The notes beneath the pieces are model-generated. The model saw only the letters and a list, made by a program, of their open reading frames with translations, did not search any database and was not told the DNA's origin. The position numbers and the translations under genes were made by a program. From Strigamia acuminata (lineage: Eukaryota > Arthropoda > Chilopoda > Geophilomorpha > Linotaeniidae), in assembly GCA_949358305.1 (NCBI GenBank), contig OX442322.1, forward strand, positions 7,316,001 through 7,380,000: a stretch of 64,000 nt of DNA, read 5' to 3'. This document shows, piece by piece, positions 41,614-51,638 of the stretch. Every line of letters starts with the position of its first letter. Positions within the stretch are counted from its first letter, which is position 1.

Positions 41614-43681
41614 CTAGTTTTTTGCTTCAGACTTGATGTCAGGGACCACGGAATCAACAGCTGAAGTTAAATGTCTATTTATAAGGTCAGCCATGCTCTT
41701 TTGGAACACTGTGAGTTTTGAATCCAACGCTTCGTTAAGCTTGGAGTCCAAAACTTCCGTCGTTACCCAATTTTGTTTAGGCCTTTTTGAAAAATCGGAA
41801 TTTGGAGCAGATTGATTAAACCTTTTATTCGAATCTGAATTTTCCCCTTGCTTCTTTAACCAGGCTGGACATTCTCGTTTAAAATGACCAACCTCGTGGC
41901 AATGGAAACATTTTCCGGTGGTTTTCTCGTATTGGGCCGCAAACAATCGATCAACCATTTCCTCGTTAGTTGTCGAATCATTCGTTTCTGAGTCGTTTTC
42001 GTCCTCTTCCTCATATTCATTTCGAACTGCGCGAAGTGAAGTTTTGGAAGGGAATACTTTCGACTTCTCATTAGCCTTGGGAGTGGCGCCTTTCTCAGAG
42101 TTATCACATTCTAAGTTGGCTGCTAATTGTACTGAATTTTCGAACATACAGCGGTTCAAGCCGACATATTGTAAAATATCGTCGACTGTATAATGACCAT
42201 ATAATCCTTGCGCCATCAATAACGAGAAACTTTCTTGTGTCAGGTTATTGAAAAGACTCTCAAGTCCTGCCCTGTCTCCTTGTGGTATTTCCTCTTGTTC
42301 TTGGGTGAATCGCAGAAGGAAACAATATAGTGACTCGTCAGCTCTTTGTTTTACATTGGTTAAACGTCTAGATCTGGTAAGGGGTACTAAATCGAAACGT
42401 TCAAGAAATTGTGTTTCAAACACTCGCCAATTAATAAAAGTATGACGTTGTTGATGAAACCATCGTTGTGCATGTCCTAAGAGGCGACCTGGTACAGCTT
42501 GGTGTACCATTTCGTCTAAAGAAATACCTCTCCCTGAAGCTACAGCTTTTACTATATCTAAAAAACGTGTAACTTCGGATTGTTTTCCATCGAAAATAGG
42601 GATCTCTATTCCTTTTCCAAAATTCTGGTTCGGGTTAGACCCACGGTTTTGGGCAGATAAATCCTGAACTATTTGTCGTAAATCATTATTAGACAAGTCA
42701 GCTGTTGAGTTCGAATTTGTGGAGCGATCTCGCCGATCTCTAGACGACGAATTTGGCCTGTTGAAATTCGGTTGTCTATTTGGTGGGGGAGAACGAGAAT
42801 TGTCTCGTCTTCGGCGGAAATTATTATTATAATTTCCCCCTCCACCAGCTTGAGAATCATCACCACTAGAATCTGGATCTGAGTCTCGTGGATTGCCGGG
42901 TGCTCCGGGAAATCGTTGATTTCTCGGCGGGACACGTTCTCTGCGGTTCTGAGACTGATCTCGATAATTTCGATAATCTCCATTGGATTGGGAATGAGAT
43001 TGAAAATTTTGGGTATTTTCGAATCCATTCCGTGATTGATTAGATTCGTTCGTGACATTTTCTCGGCGTGGGAGAGGTTGTGACGCAACTGGGACCCTAA
43101 ATGGTTCATTTCCAGATCCAGTATGAATAGGTAAATTGTCATTCACGACCGTTGCACTGGGTATGTTCCTCGTGGTTCGAGTAGAAAAATTTCTTTGACC
43201 AAAATTTCCCCCTCTTTCCGGGTCAGCGGTTTGCCACGAATTATCTGGAAGTGAGAGTTGAGGAGGACCAGAAAGTTGCAAAGAATTTTGCTGTCCCCCT
43301 TCATCCCGGGCAGAAGACATACGCCATCCAGGTAGCTGCTGGTAGCGGTACGTTGCTGGAGAACGAACACCAATCATATCTATTGAAACGGTCTGTTCGT
43401 TGGTTACAATTACATCGGGTGTAATAGCACGAACTCTTTCGTGTCGATTATTCGCCGTGTATTGTTGGGCTTCGTATAAAGTTGAGAATTGCGTCACTTC
43501 CAATTGGTAATGGCGACAATAAACCTCTAACTCATTTGGAATTGGTAGTGGCTCCGTTCGAGAACTATTGGAGTTGGAATTATTTCTAGGATTATTTCCA
43601 TCCCCCTGTCCTTCCGAATCGGATTCTACTATTTCCCGGCGTGGTTCACGCATACCACAACGTCTTCCACCACGTACTCCA
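41614..43681 (-). pseudogene. gag: G0 Gag polyprotein, main part
   Basis: Structural polyprotein that packages the element RNA. It has an open frame of more than 680 codons. The N-terminal half is rich in Arg, Asn, Ser and Gln; a retrotransposon-gag helical region follows (around IPIFDGKQSEVTRFLDIV and WFHQQRHTFINW); one CCHC zinc knuckle (CFHCHEVGHFKREC) lies near the C-terminus at about 41860-41910. The frame ends in TAG at 41616-41614, directly after a slippery heptamer. Apart from the C5 insertion the frame is intact. The protein would act in cytoplasmic virus-like particles. Confidence 0.8.
41617..41623 (-). promoter_or_regulatory. G0 -1 frameshift heptamer AAAAAAC
   Basis: The minus strand reads GCA AAA AAC TAG in the gag frame, giving A-AAA-AAC in the register X-XXY-YYZ immediately before the gag stop. 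A -1 slip enters the pol frame, which is open from here. The motif is the classical type used by several retroviruses. Confidence 0.8.
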
Positions 43682-43999
43682 TGTTGGTTTTAGCAATAAA
43701 ACTTGTGTAGAAATCTGCAGTGGTGTAGAAATTCATTAGTAGTTGGAATAAGAGACATAGTCATTCATGGTCAAAAGCAAAACAGTAAGTGAGAATTTAT
43801 TCTCTGCAATCACATGACCCAAAGGTATACAGTGCCACCTAGTGGGTGAAATACAAAGTATAAATGTAAACAAATGCCGTGTGCATTTACACAGCCAAGA
43901 GTCAAAGTAATACATCGAACAGAGATAATACGATATGGTTAAATATACATGGCAATTATATATACACACCAACGGATAAATACATGCAATATTCTAACA
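43682..43999 (-). repeat. C5 3' LTR
   Basis: 318 bp, nearly identical to 49250-49567. The polypurine tract GAGGGGGCCGA (minus strand, 44011-44001) precedes it. Confidence 0.9.
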
Positions 44000-44017
44000 T
44001 TCGGCCCCCTCGTATTA

Positions 44018-47000
44018 TCAGGCGCTTAAGAGACTCAAATCAATTAGGAAACGATTACAGAATTGTACAAGGTCAGCTTTGTCCACCGACTTTGTAAAAA
44101 TATCCGCGAAATTACATTTTGTCCCTACATGTACGATTTGGAGATTGTTTTTCTTTACGAGTTCACGAATAAAGTGGTATCTAATGTCTATGTGTTTGGT
44201 CTTGCGATTTTCAACGTTGGATTTGGTAAAATCGACCGCTGAAATATTATCACACATGACATGATGATAAAACTTGTCAGCCAAATCCGGGACAATTTCG
44301 TGTAAGACCCTTACAATCCAGATGTAGTCTTTTACAGTTTCCGTAAGGGCCACATATTCTGCCTCCATGGTCGACAGTGTAACGTTCCTTTGCTTGAAGG
44401 TCCTCCAGTAAATGGGTGCGCTCCCCAACGTCACAAGAGTCCCTCCAACTGAGATCCGATCGTCTCTGTTATTGGCGTAATCGGAGTCACTATATCCAAT
44501 GACTTCAATCCGATTGTTCGAAAACAACATCAATCCGTGATTCTTTGTCGTTCTCAGGTAGCTGAGTAGGTCCAGTAATGCAATCCAGTGGTCCCAACCT
44601 GGGTTTGATTGGAACTGACTTAAAATGTTGATTGCATAGGTCATGTCAGGTCTCGTCCTTGATCCGATGAACGCCAAAGAACCCAGTAAGCTGCTATATG
44701 GGATTTTCTCCATGATCCTAATGTCATCAATCGTATTCGGGCAGTCTTGTTTGGTAAGAATAGTTGACTTTATCATCGGTTGTGACCTCACTTTAACTGA
44801 GTCCAAATGATTCTTGAACCTCAACAAGACCTTGTTGATGTAAGCGCGTTGATGTAAGACCATCTGCTGTTTGTAGGAGTAAAATTCGACTCCCAATAGT
44901 TTCTTTGTTTGTCCTAAAATGACCAAGTCGAATTGCGTCTTGATCATGTTGAGCACGTTGATCGCATCCTCATGCTGTCTACCAAAAACGACAATATCGT
45001 CCACGTACACGATCAAATAGGCGACGGATCCATATTTGTAAACGCAATTGCACCAGTTCACATGCTGCAGGCCGAGCTTTAACAAAGTCTCCTCCAACTC
45101 CAAGCCCCATTCTCTACCGGATTGATGCAGTCCGTAAATCGCACGAAGGAGTCTGCACACGTAATTTTCTTTGCCTTCACAAATGAATCCCTTTGGCTGA
45201 CGCATGTAAACAACCTTGTGCAGCTTCGCGTAGAGATAAGCACACTTAACATCTGCTTGAACGTAGGACCACTTCAGCATGCAAACAAGTAGCGTGAACA
45301 TGAAGCGTACAATGGAGAAGTCCACTACAGGCGAGAAAGTCTCCTCGTATGATTCGCCATACACTTGTGAAAATCCTTGTGCGACGAGTCTCGCTTTGTA
45401 GCGTGCGATTTCTCCTTTCTCGTTTGGTTTGGTGGTAAAAATCCACTTGCATCCAACTATCTTGGTGTCGGGCGGTGGCGGAACCAACTCCCAAACTTCT
45501 CGTTCATGCATTGTATCGATTTCGTCGCACATCGCTTGGTTCCATTGTTCCTTTTCAGGTAGCTTTGCTATCTCCTCAAAACGTGTGGGTATGTGAACCT
45601 CAAGATGGTTAGCTTCAAAATCGAGTGTCAATTCATCTATGTCCAAGTCGGAATAATCTGCTGTCACATTCGATTCAGACGGTTTCTTTTTCCTCTTGTC
45701 GTCGAAAAGGTGCTCGGGAACAAGAAGATTGTGGTCGGCACAATAGCGCTTGACGTCTGGTATCGAGCGTAGCTTAGGTTTATCGTATCCAACGATTGTA
45801 TATTCAATATCCTTTTGTCCCGTCGGCCTAACTTTTTCTGTCTTTCTCCAGACGAGTGCAGGTATCGTCGCAACTGGATTCACCGGTGCTTGTCCAGGTT
45901 GCGGCAAAACATTTGGATATTTCACTCCTGGCAGGTTAGGTCGCAGTTTTTCATCTGGCAATCTAAATTTCAGTTTAAATTGCGGCAACTCTTGTTCTGC
46001 GTCTTCTCCTTTCTTAATCGGTTGCGGCGGGGGAAATGGCGGCCTGACATCCTCATCGGAGTAGTACTGGCGATCGTCGCTCTCCAGGTTGTCGCTCAAA
46101 TTGTCGATATACGTAGTGTATTTCTCCGGTAGGCCCAGCAGGCCTTCAACTCCGCGCTTGCTCTCAACAAACTTGACATCGCTTGTTTCGATGACTTTTG
46201 AAAAATCCGGGAGCCAAACTCTGTAGCCTTTTGTAATTCTTGAGTATCCGAGCATGATCCCGTGTAAACTCTTGTTATCAATCTTCCCGTCTCGGATCCT
46301 CTTCTGTACAAAGCAAAGACTTCCAAACTTTCTCAAATGTCGCAGTGACGGTTTGCGGCCATAATAAAGTTCCATTGGGGTTTTATCCGAGTTGAGTTTG
46401 GCAATTCTATTCCTGAGATAGTTAAAAGTGAGAATTGCTTCACCCCAAAAACGGTGCTCTAACTGCACGTCATAGATTAGCGCTCGCATTCCATTTGCCA
46501 AAGTCTGGTTTAATCTCTCGGAAACGCCATTCTGGGCAGGAGTGTACGCGTTGGTCCTCTCGTGGGCGATTCCTAGTCCCTCGAGGTATTCCCCAAACTT
46601 GTTGGAGCAAAACTCCATGCCATTGTCCGTTCGGATGGCTAGAACCGATTTTCCGAGTAATCGTTCTATTCGTTTCACGTGTTTCTGAAAAATCCCAAAT
46701 ACTTCATCTTTCTTCTTCATAAGATAAACCGTTGAGTAGCGCGAGTAGTCGTCGGTAATAGTGAGGAAATACTTGTTTCCCGAAAGTGTTTCCGTCGAAA
46801 AAGCTCCGCATACGTTCATATGTAGTAACTCTAACGGTTGTTTAGATCTAATATCCGGTATTGATTTGTGCGAAATCGACTTCTTCTTCGCCAAAGTGCA
46901 GATGTCGCATTGCGTGATTGGCACGTCCAGGACAGGCAGACCGATTACTGCGTCCCGCTTACTCATCTCTTGTACGCTCGGAAAATGGATGTGTCCTAAA

Positions 47001-48484
47001 CGTTCGTGCCAAAGTCTGGCTTCTTCTGGATTTGATGCAGTTTTAGTTGATCCAGTTGACGGTTGTCTTTGTTGTTGTTCGCCAACACTTGCTTTATTGT
47101 TGTGTTTTTGTCTCAACTTATCAAAATCCGGTTTCTGATCACTAGTCTTGATGTAGTAAAGTCTGTCCTTTTTTACAGCTTCCATCAATTGTCTCTTCCA
47201 TTGTGGATCATAAATTTTAACTATTCCGCTGCCAATTGCAACTTTGCATCTTGCTTCATCGATGCATGGTCCCGACATTAAATTTCTCCTCAAATCCGTT
47301 GCGTAGTAAACCTTCTTTAAGGTTATCGGAATTGTCTCTTTTCCCACGACGCACATCACGCAAACATCTCCTACTCCTTGGATTTGAATTAACGTCTTCT
47401 TGTCCGCTTGGCTAATAGTTCCAGTAGTTTGTCTAAAATTGAAAAATTGATCCCTTTCTTTACAAAAGTGTCCGGTCGCCCCGGTGTCGTAAATCCAGCA
47501 GTTTCCTGGTGTGCTGCACTGTAATGTCTCCTCTTTGCCCAGTTCTGTCAGAAAGCCGACATCCATCATGTTGGCATCCAATTCTTCCGCACTATATGTG
47601 TTTAAATTGTTGTTTGGTGGCAATTGCATCGTGCATTCACGTGCCCAATGTCCTGGTTGATTGCAGCGGAAACACGGCCCCCATCCTGATGATCCGGTCG
47701 TGTTTCCTCGAAAAATCCTCGAATTTTTGCCGCCTCAATAATTGGATCTGTCACCCTTTTGTCCGCCTTGAAATCCTCGATTGTTTTGAGTATTATTCCC
47801 TTGTTGCTGTTGTTGTTGTTGTTTCTGTGAATTGTCGCTGTTTTTCGTGTTCGTGCTGCTCATTCCCATGCTCGGCCCCTGGCCCGAATCCCTTCGTTGT
47901 TGGGCCAGTCTGCCTTCCTCGGCGACCAATTCAGCCTCGACCTTCTCCAAAGTAAAGTCTTTGTTGTCCCATCGATAAATGCTCTGGACAATTGACTGGT
48001 ATTCCAAAGGCAGATATCGAATTAGTTGAAAAGCTTGGTATAGGTTGTCCAAATCGTGTTTGACGTCAGCTAGTCGCTTCGCGGCATTACGTATCTTTGC
48101 TGCAAATACGCCGATCGTCTCCGTGGTTGGATCGTATTTCAAACTAAAAAATTCGTCGAGCAGACGTATTATCCTCGCCCTCGAGACCGGTTCGAAGTTA
48201 GTTTTCAGCGTGTCCCACGCTGTCTTCGCGTCTTCGGTCCCGCTGAGCAATTCGTGGTATTGCTCTTCTATGCTATAGTAAATCAAGCTGAAAGCTCGTC
48301 CTTTCCGTAGTTGATAGTCTGAACGGTCTCGCCAAGATGCTCCCGGTGCTAGCGCTTCTTGTGTTCCATCGGTGAATGCCCAGCATCCGTGGTGCATCAA
48401 AAGGACTTTCATTTGTTGCTTTCAGGTGTCATAGTTTGTCCTGTTCAAAAGTGTCACTTTGCGCTCTGGTTTTTCCGCATCCAT
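44018..48484 (-). pseudogene. gag-pol: C5 Gag-Pol polyprotein with two nonsense codons
   Basis: A single frame from ATG 48484 to 44018. Gag has a copia-type helical region, a Gln-rich stretch and a zinc knuckle CFRCNQPGHWAREC at about 47680-47640. The protease motif is DTGATGH. Integrase has an HHCC finger (HERLGHIHFP...CDICTLAK) and a DDE core (MNVCGAF, RTDNGMEF, NGVSERLNQ). RT has YVDD (LIVYVDDIVVFG), and RNase H has DSDYANN and STMEAEYVAL. Two in-frame TGA codons break it: 48424-48422, where a Trp (TGG) is expected, and 47737-47735, just before the zinc knuckle, where CGA is likely. From 47629 down to 44018 the frame is completely open (1203 codons). It belongs to a different lineage from C1-C4. 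Confidence 0.9.
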
Positions 48485-49235
48485 TGTGAATTCAATGTCC
48501 ACGACCCAAAAAATACCACAAACACACACAAATTCTCTCAAACAACTACTGGTAATCGCAACAAGGTGCAGTGTTGCGATGTTAGTTCGCTCTTAGTTTA
48601 AGTTAGTAATATCCTATCACACACTAAGCTAACAATTCAACAATATTGAAAATAATCAAAAATTCGAAAACAAAAACGAAAATAAAAGTTCATATGTGAT
48701 GTCTTCCTGCTGTAGACTATCCACTTATTCCGTGTCGACAGTTTTGAATCACACTTCGCGTGTGGTTGAGAAACATCGTCGTCCTTATTGTTGATTTTTC
48801 CACGTTTTTCCGTCTTGTCTCTCGAAAGAATCGTTCACAAAAGTTCCCTGGTTTTTAGCAATTGTTCTCCGTGTCCAACTCGTCCACGCTTCCCGTGTGG
48901 TCGTCGTCCCGACGTATTTCTCGAAGAAAACTCGATGACACGTTGACTAAACGTATCGCGCCTCGCGATATTCGGAAAATCGTCCGAAAATTGGAAAAAC
49001 AGACTCATTAATGACATGTTTAATAGTGTTCGAACCCATTTGGTGTTCCTGCGTCGCTTGATAATCCATAATCGCTTGTGAAACCGTAGATTCTTGGCTG
49101 AGACACAGGTTGATGACTCTCCTCATGGGCGCCGCCATTTTGGATTTTCAGGAAAAACTTCACTGCTGACCTCCTATTGGCTCCAATTCCTTGAAAAAGT
49201 CTCCAAATCGTTTTCTAATGATTTCTGTGGTTATT
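48485..49235 (-). other. C5 untranslated leader
   Basis: About 750 bases between primer site and gag ATG; no credible gene. It lacks the hairpins described for C1-C4. Confidence 0.5.
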
Positions 49236-49248
49236 TGGGCCCATAACC
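49236..49248 (-). other. C5 primer-binding site (internal iMet-tRNA half)
   Basis: Minus strand reads GGTTATGGGCCCA one base after the LTR. This is complementary to the anticodon arm, not the 3' end, of initiator tRNA-Met, the priming mode known from Drosophila copia. Confidence 0.8.
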
Positions 49249-49249
49249 T

Positions 49250-49567
49250 TGTTGGTTTTAGCAATAAAACTTGTGTAGAAATCTGCAGTGGTGTAGAAAT
49301 TCATTAGTAGTTGGAATAAGAGACATAGTCATTCATGGTCAAAAGCAAAACAGTAAGTGAGAATTTATTCTCTGCAATCACATGACCCAAAGGTATACAG
49401 TGCCACCTAGTGGGTGAAATACAAAGTATAAATGTAAACAAATGCCGTGTGCATTTACACGGCCAAGAGTCAAAGTAATACATCGAACAGAGATAATACG
49501 ATATGGTTAAATATACATGGCAATTATATATATACACCAACGGATAAATACATGCAATATTCTAACA
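49250..49567 (-). repeat. C5 5' LTR
   Basis: 318 bp, starts TGTTAGAA and ends ACCAACA on the minus strand; pairs with 43682-43999. Confidence 0.9.
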
Positions 49568-49572
49568 CTCCA

Positions 49573-49607
49573 CGTGCTCCACGTACTCTTACTGGTCTAC
49601 GGGCCAT
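49573..49607 (-). pseudogene. gag: G0 gag, first codons (split by C5)
   Basis: The in-frame ATG is at 49607-49605. The short N-terminus is Arg/Gly-rich (MARRPVRVRGA...) and rejoins the main gag frame at 43681 exactly once C5 and one copy of its CTCCA duplication are removed. This shows that the ATG-like start seen inside the main block is internal and that C5 landed about 13 codons into gag. Confidence 0.7.
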
Positions 49608-50485
49608 AATACTCGAGAAAGAAATAATACGCTAAATAAAATTAAACTTTAAACTGAAACTAGCGTCGAAATGAAATACGCCTTAACTTTAAACTAAATA
49701 AATGAATTGAAAAGATATAACCTTTGCTGCTTATAACTGAAGTGGCTTCGGTAAAACTGTCCTGTTGTTCGGTCAAGAATGGTCCAAACTGGCACTGGTC
49801 ACAAGGCACAACTGGATGGTCACGCTGTCGAAAAGCAAGTGTGGCTGAAGTATCTGTCGTCAAACTAGCTTCCGGAAAATTTCCTTTGTTTAACAGCCTG
49901 CTGTGATTGGTGGGATTGAAGAATTTCTGACGATTTTAATCCAGAATTCTTGGTAATCCTCAATCTGGGTGAACCACTCAGAACTGCATCGTGATTGGTT
50001 GTTCTGGACACATTCCTGAACATGTTTAGGGATTAAAATAAATCCTTAACATTGAACAGAATAATAGAACAGAGATAATCAAGTTTTAACCGAACAATAA
50101 AATAAAATATTTTATTAATTCTTGTTTTTTAGTCAATAAAATTGTTAATCAACTTTTTGATCACATTTCATCACTTCGAGGTTTCCAAAATATAATCGCA
50201 ATATTCTTGAAAATTTTAATAAAATCAAAATTAGATTTTCCGTGGAAAATTCAGAATTTTCAAATTATTGATTTTTTTCCGAAAATAGTTCAAAAATTCG
50301 AATTCAGACATTTCCGAAAGATAATGAGAATTTCTTTGAAAACGAATGGTTGAAATGGTTGATGCAAAGTAATTTAGGGAGAAAAATCGAAAATTTTCTA
50401 ATTATAATATCTTCATAAAATAATTAAAAATTCAATCTTCTAATTTTACACTTTGATCACTGAGTTCGCTTTAATAATGCAACCT
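49608..50485 (-). other. G0 untranslated leader
   Basis: About 880 AT-rich bases between primer site and gag start. I see no ORF of note and no RNA gene. Confidence 0.5.
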
Positions 50486-50503
50486 ATCTCGGTGGGACCT
50501 CCA
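50486..50503 (-). other. G0 primer-binding site (tRNA-Gln)
   Basis: Minus strand reads TGGAGGTCCCACCGAGAT, an 18-base perfect complement of the 3' end of an animal tRNA-Gln as I remember it. It lies 2 bases inside the LTR end, as expected for a gypsy primer site. Confidence 0.8.
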
Positions 50504-50505
50504 CG

Positions 50506-50724
50506 TGTGACGATTGACTTTGCGAGATAAAATTGCTAGAAAATTAGAGCGAGAACTTGTGTGAAAGTGTAAAATACGGAGGCTTGTGATTTCTCAAATC
50601 ATATGACATTTTATTCCGGTTTGAACTTATATAAATACTAGACCGACAAATGGTCGAAACTCTGCAAGTTAAACTATACAATTAAAGTTAAACTATACAA
50701 TTGGTCGGCGAAAGCCCTATAATA
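50506..50724 (-). repeat. G0 5' LTR, inner (U5-side) part
   Basis: This LTR part begins (plus-strand view) with TGTGACG two bases from the primer site. On the minus strand it contains a TATATAA box near 50628-50635 and an AATAAA signal at 50610-50615. G3 is inserted at its left-hand break (4-bp duplication AATA at 50721-50724 and 63592-63595). The second LTR needed to confirm the limits is outside the window. Confidence 0.6.
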
Positions 50725-51544
50725 TGTGGTGACCCAGTTGGATAAGTGTCCCCCCAGGGCGGATGCTTGTCCTCTGAGTCACTGTGATTGAAGAGTCGTT
50801 CCCCCCCGAGTTGGCTCCACCTCCCCATGGCAGGTGTGTGCCCCGAGGGGGAGGAAGCGGCTGATGGTCAGCCCCCATTGGTTGATCGCCGGCCCTTCAC
50901 CCCACTGCATAAAAGGCTGTGTTTCCCGCCTAAAGTCAGAACTTACACAAACGACACCAAGAACACAGCAACCACCTCACCGTCAGGCCAACTTCAACTA
51001 CAAGTTAGGATTGATCGAGGATCGCTGAGTAAAGTGCAAACTGTAACTCTCACGAAGTCACTTGCGAGCTATTCCTGCGAAAGCACGAGAATAGCCCTTG
51101 TGAAATCACCCAGAATAATCGCCCAGACGATTATTCGCCGAAGTAAGTGTCCGAGTGCTTTGTAGGGAACCCCAAAGTTCCTAGACGAGGCCTCTGCGAC
51201 GCTAAACAAACCCTAGACAACAGGCACGGATAGAAGACTCGAAAGAGCATTCCACCGCGTCCGTGAAGACGAATCCGTGACGAATTAACGACAACTCGAG
51301 ACGCCGCCTTTGTTCCGCCGACCACGCGGAATCGACGACGCCATCTTGAGAAATCCTTTGTTCGACGCTGACCACGTCGACTCTAGAATTATTACTGAGT
51401 GTATTTTAAAGGCATAAAGCCTGGTGAATAAATTACCTGTTTATTTACATACATTTGGTATTCATTTGGGTATTTACATAATTGATCACAGGTAAAGTAT
51501 TACACGTTAGCGCTATTTAAACCTATACCAAGTAGGACGCGACA
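50725..51544 (+). repeat. G3 5' LTR
   Basis: 820 bp, TGTGGTGACC...GCGACA. It contains a TATA-like CATAAAAGG near 50908-50916 and AATAAA at 51427-51432. A strong splice donor, GAA|GTAAGT, lies at 51143 in what should be transcribed R/U5 sequence. Confidence 0.93.
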
Positions 51545-51546
51545 CG

Positions 51547-51566
51547 TGGGGGCCTGTCCGGGATTT
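51547..51566 (+). other. G3 primer-binding site (tRNA-Pro)
   Basis: TGGGGGCCTGTCCGGGATTT, 2 bases after the LTR. It matches the complement of the tRNA-Pro 3' end except for a CT/TC swap at positions 8-9. Confidence 0.75.
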
Positions 51567-51638
51567 AGAAATAAATCTCAAATCTGAACTTGTGATCTCT
51601 CAATAAGATAACCCAAATCGTAGAATTACCGAAAGAAA

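Larger units (their letters stand above)
43682..49567 (-). mobile_element. C5: Ty1/copia element inserted in G0 gag
   Basis: Bounded by 318-bp LTRs of TG...CA form and a 5-bp target duplication CTCCA (43677-43681 and 49568-49572). The minus strand carries leader, primer site, one gag-pol frame and a polypurine tract. The LTRs differ at a few positions (for example near 43894/49461), so it is older than G1, C4 and G3. Confidence 0.9.

Noticed and set aside
50788-51165. A 125-codon ORF in the G3 LTR (repeated at 62835-63212)
   Set aside because: It spans promoter, R and U5 and is duplicated only with the LTR; no domain seen.
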